Positions 8,626-16,599 of a stretch of DNA of 64,000 nt are shown here, piece by piece. Source of the stretch: Opitutia bacterium (GTDB lineage Bacteria; Verrucomicrobiota; Verrucomicrobiia; Opitutales; UBA953); assembly GCA_947377865.1 (NCBI GenBank), contig CANCHK010000004.1:1-64000 (forward strand), written 5' to 3'. Under the pieces are notes generated by a model. It had not been told where the DNA came from. It saw nothing but the letters and a program-made list of their open reading frames with translations, and searched no databases. Position 1 is the first letter of the stretch, and each line of letters starts with the position of its first letter. Made by a program: the position numbers and the translations under genes.

Positions 8626-9434
8626 ACCCTCTCGCCGAACTCGGCCTCGATTTCCTGATCCTCTTCGCCGAGGCCTGCCTCTATTTCGCGCTCTGCTGGG
8701 TCGTCGCCAAGAAGATCGATAACTGGTCGATCGTCGACGTGGCCTGGTCCTTCGGCTTCGCGCTCGTGGGCCTGCAGATCCTCTCGATCCACTTCCTGGT
8801 GCTGCCCCTCGGCGGCCAAGGCCTGCTGATGGCCGTGGCGACGGTGCTCTGGAGCCTGCGCCTCGGCTCTCACCTCTCGGTCCGCGTGCTGGGCCACCTC
8901 GACCAGGAAGACGGCCGCTACCTCAAGATGAGGGCCGAGCACGGCGACCGCATGCCCGCCCAGATGGCCTATTTCTACTTCGTGCAGGCCGTCGCCCTGA
9001 CCGTCCTCTGCCTGCCCCTGCTGTCCTCCAACCCCACCGGAGCCCATGGCCCGGCCAAGACGATCCATTGGGTCGGCCTCGGCGTGGTCGGCCTCGCCCT
9101 GCTCATCGAGACCCTCGCCGATGCCCAGCTGGCGGCCTTCAAGAAAGACCCCGTCAACAAAGGCCAGGTCTGCGAACGTGGCCTCTGGGCCTGGAGCCGC
9201 CACCCCAACTACTTCGGCGAATGGCTCGTGTGGGTCGGCTTCCTGCTGATGAGCTATAACAGCGCCTACCGCGGCGTCCCCGGCCTGCTCTGTGTCGGGG
9301 TGATGTACTATTTCCTGACGCGCGTGACGGGGATCCCGCTCACGGAGCAGCAGCTCCTGACCTCCAAGGGTCCCGCCTACGCCGACTACCAGGCGCGCGT
9401 GCCGGCCTTCTGGCCCCGCGCTCCCCGCCGCTAA
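8622..9434 (+). CDS. DUF1295 / steroid 5-alpha-reductase-like membrane protein
   Basis: A protein of 270 aa. The ATG at 8622 is chosen because it overlaps the upstream stop (ATGA) and begins MNPLAELGLDF; the reading frame is open further upstream, but that part is a shadow of the DUF2062 gene. Several hydrophobic helices are followed by the family signature RGLWAWSRHPNYFGEWLVWVG and a C-terminal LTSKGPAYADYQ, typical of DUF1295 and related isoprenylcysteine methyltransferase/5-alpha-reductase folds. Known relatives reduce or modify lipids; next to a cyclopropane-synthase-like enzyme a role in acyl-chain modification is a reasonable inference. Confidence 0.85.
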   Translation: MNPLAELGLDFLILFAEACLYFALCWVVAKKIDNWSIVDVAWSFGFALVGLQILSIHFLVLPLGGQGLLMAVATVLWSLRLGSHLSVRVLGHLDQEDGRYLKMRAEHGDRMPAQMAYFYFVQAVALTVLCLPLLSSNPTGAHGPAKTIHWVGLGVVGLALLIETLADAQLAAFKKDPVNKGQVCERGLWAWSRHPNYFGEWLVWVGFLLMSYNSAYRGVPGLLCVGVMYYFLTRVTGIPLTEQQLLTSKGPAYADYQARVPAFWPRAPRR

Positions 9435-9486
9435 TTTTCCGTCACGGCGGATTGCCAGTGCCACGGACGCCGTGCAAGTTGTCGCC

Positions 9487-10527
9487 ATGCCGCTGATCGA
9501 TACGCTCATCGAAAAGGATGTCCTGCCTGACAGCGTCATCCGCTGGGGCATCCGCCGCCTGCTCCGCCAGCGCCTCGCGGACGAGCGTCCGGAGAGCGCC
9601 GCCGCGCGCTTCGCGAAAGTTGACGCCTTTGCGGCCGAAATGCGCACGCTCCCAGTGGCCATCGAGACTCAAGCGGCGAACGAACAGCATTACGAAGTGC
9701 CCGCAGCCTTCTATAAGCTCTGCCTCGGCCCGCGCCTGAAATACTCCTCCTGCTATTACGCGCTCGGCGGCGAGACCATCGGCGAAGCCGAAGAGACCAT
9801 GCTGGCCCGCACGTGCGCCCGCGCGGAACTTAAGGATGGACTCGAAATCCTCGAGCTCGGCTGCGGCTGGGGCTCGCTTACGCTCTGGATGGCCGAGAAA
9901 TACCCGAACGCCCGCATCACCGGCGTCTCGAACTCGGCCTCGCAGCGCGCGCACATCGAAGGCGAATGCGCCAAACGAGGCTTCAAGAACGTCCGCATCA
10001 TCACCTGCGACATGAACGTCTTCGCCGCCGAGGCCTCCCGCTTCGACCGCGTGGTGTCGGTCGAGATGTTCGAGCACATGAAGAATTGGGCTGAGCTCAT
10101 GCGCCGTATCGCCGGCTGGCTCAAGCCCGGCGGCAAGCTGTTCTTCCACGTCTTCACGCACAAGGACATCGCCTACCACTTCGCGGCCAAGGACTCGACC
10201 GACTGGATGTCGCGCCACTTCTTCACCGGCGGCATCATGCCCTCCAACTGCCTCGCCAGTCGCTTCCAGGACGATCTGAAGCTCGAGGCACAGTGGGAGG
10301 TCGAAGGCCGCCACTACGGCCAGACCTCGGAGCATTGGCTCCAAAACACTGACCGCCACCGCGAGGAGATCCTCCGGATTTTTGCGCAGACCTACGGCGA
10401 GCTGCGGGCGAAGGCCTGGCTGGCCAACTGGCGTGTGTTCTTCATGGCCTGTGCCGAGCTCTGGAACTTCAAGGGCGGCTCGGAGTGGATGGTCTGCCAT
10501 TACCGCTTCGCCAAGCGCGCGGGCTAA
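9487..10527 (+). CDS. Cyclopropane-fatty-acyl-phospholipid synthase family SAM methyltransferase
   Basis: A protein of 346 aa from ATG 9487; a GTG five codons upstream (9472) is possible. Domain features: the substrate/active-site entry KYSSCYYALGGETIGEAEE, SAM motif I ELGCGWGS at 123-130, GVSNSASQ, the acidic VVSVEMFEHMKNW motif, LKPGGKLFFHVF, and the family C-terminal part with FFMACAELW. It is expected to transfer a methyl or methylene carbon from SAM to an unsaturated acyl chain of membrane phospholipid. The 52-bp gap after the DUF1295 gene suggests the same operon. DUF1295 plus CFA-like enzymes are also seen in clusters that make unusual fatty acids such as furan or branched types, so the product may not be a cyclopropane. 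Confidence 0.86.
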   Translation: MPLIDTLIEKDVLPDSVIRWGIRRLLRQRLADERPESAAARFAKVDAFAAEMRTLPVAIETQAANEQHYEVPAAFYKLCLGPRLKYSSCYYALGGETIGEAEETMLARTCARAELKDGLEILELGCGWGSLTLWMAEKYPNARITGVSNSASQRAHIEGECAKRGFKNVRIITCDMNVFAAEASRFDRVVSVEMFEHMKNWAELMRRIAGWLKPGGKLFFHVFTHKDIAYHFAAKDSTDWMSRHFFTGGIMPSNCLASRFQDDLKLEAQWEVEGRHYGQTSEHWLQNTDRHREEILRIFAQTYGELRAKAWLANWRVFFMACAELWNFKGGSEWMVCHYRFAKRAG

Positions 10528-10570
10528 GTCCGCGTTTGCCACCGGGCGGTCACCGCGTTTGCTCTGCCTC

Positions 10571-11500
10571 ATGCAGAGCTACGAAGAGAACGGCGTGCCC
10601 ATGGAACGATGGAAGGTCGGCGCCTCGACCTACGAGACTTGCCTGACGCGCGGTGCGCGCCTCCTCCGCTGGAAGCTCGACGTCCCTTCCGGCCACCGCG
10701 AGATCCTGTTCTGGCCTGAAGGCGCGCCGATGGACCTCGACAAGATTGGCTCGGTCCGCGGCGGCAACCCGATCCTTTTCCCGTTCATGGGCCGCAACTA
10801 CACCGACGGCGAGAAGTTCGCCTGGAAGGCCGCCGACGGTGTCAAACGCCCGATGCCGCAGCACGGTTTCGCGCGTGATTCGGCCTTCGAGATCGTCGAG
10901 AGCGGCCCCAAGCACGCGGTGGTACGGATGATCCAGGACCAGCGCGGCCGCGGCTGCTATCCCTTCGCCTACGATTTCCGGATCCGCTTCGACTTCCTCG
11001 AGCTCTTCCTGCGCATCACGTTCGAATTCGAGAACCGCGACGCCCAGCCGCTGCCTTGGTGCGCGGGTCATCACTTCTACTTCACGCTACCGTGGCACAA
11101 GGGCCTCAGCCGCCGCGACTACATCGTGAAGATTCCGTCCAAGAAACAGTGGCGCCACGCGGCCGACGGAAAGCTAATCCCGTTCGCCGAGCTCAAGGGC
11201 TCCGAGGCAATCAGCTTCGATAGCCCGCATCTTTCCGACTGCATCTTCACCAACCTTAAATCGGCGACGCTCAGCTTCGGACCGAAGTCCGGCGAAGAGG
11301 ATATCACCATCAAGGTCGGCGAAGAAGCGATCCCGGGCAGCTGGGCGAGCGTCGTCACTTGGACGCCCGACCCGGAAGCACCGTATTATTGCGTCGAGCC
11401 GTGGATGGGCCCGCCTAATAGCCCTGAACATAAGAACGGGCTCCGTTTTGCGGAGCCCGGTCAGGTCGACACCTTCGTCACCGAAGTGTCGTTGATGTAA
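10571..11500 (+). CDS. Aldose 1-epimerase family protein
   Basis: A protein of 309 aa from ATG 10571; ATG 10601 (MERWKVG) is an equally plausible start. The longer open frame upstream overlaps the methyltransferase gene and is not used. Family motifs: GGNPILFP at 64-71, PQHGFARDSAF around 96-106 with conserved His98, AGHHFYF near 165-171, and CVEPWMGPPN near the C-terminus providing the acidic residue. Predicted to interconvert alpha and beta anomers of a hexose or hexose phosphate in the cytoplasm; the sequence does not show which. The last codons contain a perfect hairpin (11437-11457 region), and the stop lies in a second hairpin shared with the convergent gene. Confidence 0.84.
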   Translation: MQSYEENGVPMERWKVGASTYETCLTRGARLLRWKLDVPSGHREILFWPEGAPMDLDKIGSVRGGNPILFPFMGRNYTDGEKFAWKAADGVKRPMPQHGFARDSAFEIVESGPKHAVVRMIQDQRGRGCYPFAYDFRIRFDFLELFLRITFEFENRDAQPLPWCAGHHFYFTLPWHKGLSRRDYIVKIPSKKQWRHAADGKLIPFAELKGSEAISFDSPHLSDCIFTNLKSATLSFGPKSGEEDITIKVGEEAIPGSWASVVTWTPDPEAPYYCVEPWMGPPNSPEHKNGLRFAEPGQVDTFVTEVSLM

Positions 11501-11514
11501 GCTGGTCGGCTTAC
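11497..11514. terminator. Bidirectional stop-codon hairpin
   Basis: GTAAGC (11497-11502), a 6-nt loop, then GCTTAC (11509-11514). The stem contains the TAA of the epimerase gene (11498-11500) and, on the other strand, the stop of the lipoprotein gene (11511-11513). There is no U-tract. Placement between convergent genes suggests a shared 3'-end structure. Confidence 0.6.
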
Positions 11515-11750
11515 TTGCTGCTCTTGCTGTTGAGAGGCAACTTGCCCTTAGCCTTGGTCGGAGTGGCCTTCTTAGCGGCCGGAGCAGCCTCAGGAGCTAG
11601 GGCCGGAGCCACGGCGACAGGGGTCAGGGCGGCGGGAACGAGGTCGCCGGCGCCGGCACCATCGGTGACAGGGGACGGACCCTTTTCAGGGCCCATGCAG
11701 CCGACGAAACCGAAGGAAAGAAGGGAGAGAACGAACAGATTGCGTACCAT
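11511..11750 (-). CDS. Small lipoprotein with Pro/Ala/Lys-rich tail
   Basis: A precursor of 79 aa starting at MVRNLFVLSLLSFGFVGC. A short hydrophobic h-region ends in the lipobox FVGC, so Cys18 should be lipidated by signal peptidase II. The mature part is an unstructured Ala/Pro-rich linker ending in a Lys/Ser-rich tail (AKKATPTKAKGK, then SKSSK). An upstream in-frame ATG at 11801 would bury the signal sequence and overlap the divergent phosphatase gene, so it is rejected. Function unknown; a cell-envelope tether is possible. It is only 35 bp from the divergent phosphatase start. Confidence 0.7.
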   Translation of the reverse strand: MVRNLFVLSLLSFGFVGCMGPEKGPSPVTDGAGAGDLVPAALTPVAVAPALAPEAAPAAKKATPTKAKGKLPLNSKSSK

Positions 11751-11785
11751 GGCAGTGAGGTTAGGTTGCGGGGACTCTACCCGGC

Positions 11786-12247
11786 ATGTCCCAACGCACA
11801 AGCGCAGATTCTAGCCCCCTCACCCTCTTCGTCTGCACGGGAAACTTCTACCGTAGCCGTCACGCCGAGGCCCTTTTCAACTGGCATGCCTCCCGCATGG
11901 GGCACCCCGCCCGGGCCTTTTCCCGCGGCCTCCTGACATCCCTGGTGGCTGACGAACCCACCCTGATTTCCCGGGACACCGAAAGGCGCCTCCACGAACT
12001 CGGCATCCCCCTTGATCTGACCGGCCCAGCACCCACCCAGCTCCGCCGGGAGGACCTGGAACGAGCCCACCGGACCATCGCCCTCAAGAAGGATGAGCAC
12101 CACGCCATGATGCTCCAGTCGCACCCAGAATGGGCCGACCGCATCGAATACTGGACCGTGCACGACATAGACTTCGCCCATCCTGACGACGCCCTGCCTC
12201 AGATCGAGGCGAAGGTCCTCGAACTGATCCAGGGTCTACGGTCCTAA
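11786..12247 (+). CDS. Low-molecular-weight protein-tyrosine-phosphatase family protein
   Basis: A protein of 153 aa. The P-loop CTGNFYRS at 17-24 fits the Cx5R(S/T) motif with nucleophile Cys17 and Arg23. The general-acid loop seems altered: the usual DPY-type motif is represented only by DIDFAHPDD near residue 129-137. It could dephosphorylate tyrosine or arginine residues or a small molecule. It lacks the second cysteine pair of arsenate reductases, unlike the gene at 49558. It is divergent from the lipoprotein gene and convergent with the desaturase. Confidence 0.8.
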   Translation: MSQRTSADSSPLTLFVCTGNFYRSRHAEALFNWHASRMGHPARAFSRGLLTSLVADEPTLISRDTERRLHELGIPLDLTGPAPTQLRREDLERAHRTIALKKDEHHAMMLQSHPEWADRIEYWTVHDIDFAHPDDALPQIEAKVLELIQGLRS

Positions 12248-12263
12248 GCGATCGACGCTTAGG
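12243..12263. terminator. Bidirectional stop-codon hairpin
   Basis: CCTAAGCG (12243-12250), loop ATCGA, CGCTTAGG (12256-12263): a perfect 8-bp stem containing the TAA of the phosphatase gene (12245-12247) and the stop of the convergent desaturase gene (12259-12261). The design matches 11497-11514. Confidence 0.68.
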
Positions 12264-13446
12264 CAGCTGAACCGGCGTCGGCGCGACGCAGGGTCTCGAG
12301 GTGCGAGGCCGCCTGGTTGAGTAGGCCACGCAGTTCGACCATCGTTTCATGAGCCACTTCGGCCTTGGTCGTAGCGGCTTCCTTGAGGACTTCGGCGCGG
12401 AGCGCGAGTTCCTTGGCGAGCTCGTGGGCGGCGGCAATCGTCTTGGCCTTAAGTTCGCGGCTGCGGACGTCGAGGCGGGCAGCGAGAGAGTCGATATCGC
12501 GTCCGAGCGTGCGGCTCTTTTCTTTGAGCTCGGCGGCCATGATGCGGGAATCGGGCACGCGGCGCAGGTCTTCGGTCATGCCGACCTTGGAGAGCGTCCA
12601 GATGATCCACTTGGTGGGATCAAACTGCCAGGGCTTCACGCCGTTGCGGTAGTCGTGCTGGAACTCGTGGTGATAGTTATGGTAGCCCTCGCCGAAGGTG
12701 AGGAGCGCGACGGCGCCGCTGTCACGGGCGCTGTGGTCGGTGGAGTACGGCTGGCGACCGATCATGTGGCAGAGGGAGTTGATGCAGAAGGTGCCCTGCT
12801 GGACGACGACCGTGCGGAGCAGGCCGGCGATGAGGAAGGCGGCGAGCGCGGTCATGCCCGGGTTGGCGTAGCCCATGAGGCTGGCGTAAGCGTAGCCGAG
12901 GGCGGCCGGCATCACGAAGCCCACGAAGGCGCCGATCCATTGGACGTAGCGGTGCTGCCACATCACCAGGGGGTCGGCTTCGAGGTCCTTGACGTTGGTG
13001 ACGGGCGGCTTCGGCTTGAGGCGGAAGAGGAGCCAGCCGATGTGGGCGTAAAAGAAGCCCTTGGAGATATCGTACGGGTCTTCGTCTTCATCCACGTGCT
13101 TGTGGTGGATGCGGTGATCGGCGGACCAATCCAGGGCCGAATTCTCGAAGGAAGCGGCGCCGAACAGGAGGACGAAGAGCTTCACCGGCCACTTGGCCTT
13201 AAAGGAAATATGCGAAAACAGGCGATGGTAGCCCAGGGTGATACCGAAGCCGGTCGCGTAATAATAGAACACGAACAGGGCCCAGATGAAGGCCCAGCCG
13301 TGTACCTTATTGGCGGCGTCAGCAGCGAGGTGGAACTGGGTCCAGAGGAACCAGGGCACGACGGTCAACGAAAGGAGGGCGGTGCCGATCAGGAAGGAGG
13401 AGGTCACCCATTCGATGCGGTAGATGGGGAAGTTTTTGAACTTCAT
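12259..13446 (-). CDS. Acyl-CoA/acyl-lipid desaturase (delta-9 type) with coiled-coil C-terminal extension
   Basis: A protein of 395 aa. Four hydrophobic helices frame the three di-iron histidine boxes: GYHRLFSH near residue 75, the HxxHH box in DHRIHHKHVDEDEDP near 110, and EGYHNYHHEF near 255. It is expected to introduce a double bond into saturated acyl chains at the membrane, using O2 and an electron donor. The last ~110 residues after SKVGMTEDLRRVPDSRI are charged and Ala/Leu/Glu/Lys-rich and look like a long coiled coil, a tail beyond the usual catalytic core. It may supply unsaturated chains to the CFA-like enzyme at 9487, which is inference. The stop lies in a hairpin shared with the convergent phosphatase. 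Confidence 0.9.
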   Translation of the reverse strand: MKFKNFPIYRIEWVTSSFLIGTALLSLTVVPWFLWTQFHLAADAANKVHGWAFIWALFVFYYYATGFGITLGYHRLFSHISFKAKWPVKLFVLLFGAASFENSALDWSADHRIHHKHVDEDEDPYDISKGFFYAHIGWLLFRLKPKPPVTNVKDLEADPLVMWQHRYVQWIGAFVGFVMPAALGYAYASLMGYANPGMTALAAFLIAGLLRTVVVQQGTFCINSLCHMIGRQPYSTDHSARDSGAVALLTFGEGYHNYHHEFQHDYRNGVKPWQFDPTKWIIWTLSKVGMTEDLRRVPDSRIMAAELKEKSRTLGRDIDSLAARLDVRSRELKAKTIAAAHELAKELALRAEVLKEAATTKAEVAHETMVELRGLLNQAASHLETLRRADAGSAA

Positions 13447-13511
13447 AGTAGGGGGTCAAGTTAGCCCAACCCCCCACTGAGGCGAGAGCAATCAACCGCC
13501 CTAAAACGCCT

Positions 13512-13537
13512 AAAAAGCGGTTCTAAATTCGCTTTTT
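13512..13537 (-). terminator. Terminator-like hairpin after the 145-aa gene
   Basis: AAAAAGCG (13512-13519), a 10-nt loop, CGCTTTTT (13530-13537). In minus orientation the stem ends in a T-run, as in an intrinsic terminator, 41 nt past the stop of the gene at 13578. Confidence 0.65.
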
Positions 13538-13577
13538 CCGTAACCTTATTACCGCAAATGACGCAGAACCGATTCGC

Positions 13578-14015
13578 TTAGTCGCGGCGACGGCGTCCGA
13601 TCGAATTCTTCACCGGGATAATGCGTACGGGCTCACGCGTCTTGATCCAGAGGTCACTCTCCTTGAAAAGTTTTCCGGAGATACTCTGCACGGCATCGCC
13701 AAAGGACTCGACGGGCACGCGCTGTCCCTTGGGCGATTCGTTGAAGGCCTTGGCGACGTCGACAATCTTGGCGGAGACTTCCGTGGGATCGTCGTCCTCA
13801 AGCAGCTGGACGACCCAGCCGGTGAGATCCTTGGGCAAGCCATCCTCAGGCTCGCTGACCAGGACGAGCATCTGCTTCTTGGCCGGCTTCTCGCGCTCGA
13901 CGGCGTCCTCGGCCACGACATCGCGCAGCTGGTTGAGGATCTCGGCGGCAAGGCGTACATCGACGCCATTCGACTTCAGGATCTTCTGGACGACTTCGAG
14001 GTCTACTTTGGCCAT
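13578..14015 (-). CDS. Hypothetical protein, small acidic/basic cytoplasmic protein
   Basis: A protein of 145 aa from ATG 14015 (MAKVDLEVVQ), which has a G-rich stretch (GGGGG) just upstream. The longer frame starting at 14069 has an Ala/Val-rich N-terminus without support. The N-terminal ~40 residues look like a helical DNA- or RNA-binding hairpin (LEVVQKILKSNGVDVRLAAE). The central part is mixed alpha/beta with a conserved-looking SEPEDGLPKDLTGWVVQL. The tail is strongly basic (GRRRRD). No family was recognised. Possibly a small regulator or RNA-associated factor, with low certainty. Confidence 0.65.
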   Translation of the reverse strand: MAKVDLEVVQKILKSNGVDVRLAAEILNQLRDVVAEDAVEREKPAKKQMLVLVSEPEDGLPKDLTGWVVQLLEDDDPTEVSAKIVDVAKAFNESPKGQRVPVESFGDAVQSISGKLFKESDLWIKTREPVRIIPVKNSIGRRRRD

Positions 14016-14490
14016 AGACCCCCAAGAGACTCCAACCACCCCAGCGAGGGAAGCCGGAGTTATTCGCAACCCGGCCGGAGGCCGCCAATCAAAGGGAAAC
14101 CGGAGACCGGATGATTAGCTGGGGGCATATTATCGGGTGCCGGGTGACGGCCACGGGGGCCAGCAGTTCAGGCTCCGGCCGCGCGGGAGCCAGCCGCGGG
14201 AACCCGAAGCCGACGGCCGAAGGCTGAAAGGCCGACCCCTGAGGGGCCGATGCCCCGTGGGCCGTCACCCGTCACCTAAAGCAATAAGCACCCGAAGCAT
14301 TATTTCCGGTTTCCGGTCTCCCCTTGAGTTGAGAATCCACCCCGCCACCTGCCACCCGAGGCCGCCACCCGTCACCCGAAACGTCATCTTCCCCCAATAC
14401 TCCATACTCTATACTCCATACTCTATACTCCATACTCTATTCATTGGCTCTCTATTTGCCTCCCTCCTCCCTTTCCCTCTTATCCCCCTC
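14016..14490. repeat. Intergenic repeat block 3 upstream of trmB
   Basis: No gene in this stretch, although the trmB frame is open through most of it. An F module lies at 14089-14110, an E element at 14129-14276 (arms GGGTGACGGCCAC and GTGGGCCGTCACCCGTCACC), an inverted F near 14305-14330, and CCACCCG-type short units at 14340-14384. A perfect tandem repeat is at 14397-14440, and a pyrimidine-rich leader runs from 14441 to the start codon. Confidence 0.8.
14397..14440 (+). repeat. Tandem heptamer repeat (ATACTCC/ATACTCT)
   Basis: Three perfect copies of the 14-mer ATACTCCATACTCT followed by AT, i.e. six 7-mers. It sits about 50-70 bp before trmB. Degenerate relatives with the same 7-bp periodicity occur at 50423-50450, 62322-62349 and, on the minus strand, 60561-60582, in each case close to a gene start or end. 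Confidence 0.85.
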
Positions 14491-15099
14491 GTGCCGGAAC
14501 ACACCAAAGTCATGGGCAAGGAGTGGGCGGACGCCCGCCGGGCGGCCAACGTGGCCCGCTTGGCCGCGACGCTGGCCTCCGCCTTGGCCGGTCGTACGGG
14601 CATCACGTTCGAGCTCGGTTGCGGCCACGGGCATTGGCTCGCCGCCTACGCCGCGGCGCATCCGGACGAATTCTGCGTGGGCATCGATCTCATCACGCAC
14701 CGCGTCGAACGCTCGGTCCGCAAGCAGACGCTCGGTAAGCTCGACAACGTCATCTTTCTCAAGGCCGAAGCGACGGAGTTCCTCGAAGCGCTGCCGCCCG
14801 CCGTGGTGCTGCGAAAAATTTTCATCCTCTATCCGGATCCGTGGCCGAAGAAGAAGCATCACAAGAACCGCTTCATCCAAGCCTCGAGCTTGGACCTCCT
14901 GGCCCAGCGCGCCGCCGCCGGTGCACGCCTGCACTTCCGCACCGACGACGCGGATTACTTCGAATGGACGCGCACGCACCTCGCCGAACACGCCGCGTGG
15001 AATCTTAAGACGGAAACCACGTGGCCATTTGAGCAAACGACGTTCTTTGAAGAGCGCATGACGGCGAAGCGGGATCTTGAAGCGGAAAGAGTGCCGTAA
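14491..15099 (+). CDS. trmB: tRNA (guanine-N7-)-methyltransferase TrmB
   Basis: A protein of 202 aa from GTG 14491, or 195 aa from ATG 14512. Neither has a Shine-Dalgarno sequence, and the much longer open frame upstream lies in repeats. Key motifs: SAM motif I ELGCGHGHWL near residue 43, GIDLITHRVERS, the acidic KAEATEFLE segment, and the family signature FILYPDPWPKKKHHKNRF followed by the catalytic-pocket part FRTDDADYFEW. It methylates G46 of tRNA variable loops at N7, using SAM. The next gene, pyruvate kinase, follows after 75 bp and may be separately transcribed. Confidence 0.93.
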   Translation: MPEHTKVMGKEWADARRAANVARLAATLASALAGRTGITFELGCGHGHWLAAYAAAHPDEFCVGIDLITHRVERSVRKQTLGKLDNVIFLKAEATEFLEALPPAVVLRKIFILYPDPWPKKKHHKNRFIQASSLDLLAQRAAAGARLHFRTDDADYFEWTRTHLAEHAAWNLKTETTWPFEQTTFFEERMTAKRDLEAERVP

Positions 15100-15174
15100 A
15101 ATCACCATTTCGTGCCGATTGCTAGGGTGTTGTTTCCCTTGCGTCTCCACCTTTCATAAGTTGTCATAAATGCT

Positions 15175-16599
15175 GTGAAGTCCTTCCGTCACACACGCAT
15201 CACGTTTACCATCGGACCGGCCACGGAGTCCGAGGCCCAACTGGAAGCAATCATCAACGCCGGGGCCAACGTGGTCCGCCTCAACATGGCCCACGCCGAC
15301 CATGCCTGGGTCCGCGCCACCGTCGAACGCGTCCGTAAAGTCAGCCTGCGCATGAAGAAGGAGCTCGGCGTGATGATGGATATCAAGGGCCCCGAAATTC
15401 GCACTGGCTCCCGCAAGGAGGCCACCCAGCTCACCGTGGGCCAGCTCGTCGACGTCACGGGCTCCGACACGGCCCTCGCCGACGGCGAGATCCTCGTCAT
15501 CCCCACTAATTACCCGAAGATGATCAGCGCGGTGCCCGTGGGCGGCGTCGTCCTGGTCGACAACGGCCTCATCCAGCTCCGCGTCCTCGAGCAAAAGAAG
15601 GACCGCCTCCGCTGCAAGGTCGAGCAACCCGGACCTCTCGGCAGCCGCCGTCATATCAATCTTCCCGGGGTCAAGGTCGACCTCCCTGCCCTCACCGATA
15701 AAGACCGTGCCGACGTGGCCGTCGGCTGCGAAGTCGGCGTCGATTTCTACGCGCTCTCGTTTGTCCGCGAAGCGGCCGACGTCTACGCCCTCCGCACGCT
15801 CCTTGCCCAGCATGAGTCGAAAGCGCACATCATCTCGAAGATTGAAGACCAGTCCGCCATCGAGCACCTCGGCTCCATCCTCGAAGCCACCGACGCCCTG
15901 ATGGTCGCCCGCGGAGACCTCGGCATCGAAATCCCTTACGAGACCCTGCCGCTCATCCAGCGTCGCGCCGTCGCCATGGCCATCGCCTGCCGCAAGCCGG
16001 TAATCGTCGCCACGCACATGCTGGAGTCGATGATCCAGAACCCGGTGCCGACTCGGGCCGAGGTCACCGACGTCTCCAATGCCGTGCTCGAGATGGCCGA
16101 CTCGGTCATGCTTTCCGGCGAGACCACCACGGGCAAGCACCCCATCCGCTGCGTCGAAGTGATGACCCGCATCGCCAAGACGACCGAGAACGAGCTACCG
16201 CGCAAACTCTCGCCTGAACAGCCCAACGAAACCCCGAAGATCAAGCTCCTGCGCGCCGCCGCCGGCCTCGCCCAGGACCTCGGCAACACCGGCATCATCG
16301 CGTTCACGCGCAATGGCGACGTGCCCCGCACCCTTTCGTCGCTCCGCACCGTGGGTTGCCCGATCTACGCGTTCATGGAAGAGGAGCACGTCCACCGGAA
16401 GATGAGCCTCCTCTGGGGCGTCGAATCCTTCCGCATGAAGTTCGAGCCCAAGGCCGAGGACAATATCACGCTAGCGCTCATCCGCCTCCGCGACGAAGGC
16501 CACTGCGTCCCCGGCCAGATGCTTGTCATCGTGACCAACGTGATCCTCGGCCCGACCGTCATCGATTCCGTCCAGTTGCGCTGCGTCCCGGCGCCTTGA
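15175..16599 (+). CDS. pyk: Pyruvate kinase
   Basis: A protein of 474 aa from GTG 15175; the ATG five bases earlier is followed by a stop in its frame. It catalyses PEP + ADP to pyruvate + ATP. The N-terminus TIGPATES, the substrate region MDIKGPEIRTG, a full B domain (about 70-165), the conserved MVARGDLGIEIP, ATHMLESM, TRAEVTDVSNAV and DSVMLSGETTTGKHP are present. Departures from the common sequence are NMAHAD where most have NFSHG, SKIEDQSA where most have KIEN, and THMLES instead of TQMLES. The C-terminal domain is complete. A GGTAGGG hairpin begins one base after the stop codon. Confidence 0.93.
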   Translation: MKSFRHTRITFTIGPATESEAQLEAIINAGANVVRLNMAHADHAWVRATVERVRKVSLRMKKELGVMMDIKGPEIRTGSRKEATQLTVGQLVDVTGSDTALADGEILVIPTNYPKMISAVPVGGVVLVDNGLIQLRVLEQKKDRLRCKVEQPGPLGSRRHINLPGVKVDLPALTDKDRADVAVGCEVGVDFYALSFVREAADVYALRTLLAQHESKAHIISKIEDQSAIEHLGSILEATDALMVARGDLGIEIPYETLPLIQRRAVAMAIACRKPVIVATHMLESMIQNPVPTRAEVTDVSNAVLEMADSVMLSGETTTGKHPIRCVEVMTRIAKTTENELPRKLSPEQPNETPKIKLLRAAAGLAQDLGNTGIIAFTRNGDVPRTLSSLRTVGCPIYAFMEEEHVHRKMSLLWGVESFRMKFEPKAEDNITLALIRLRDEGHCVPGQMLVIVTNVILGPTVIDSVQLRCVPAP

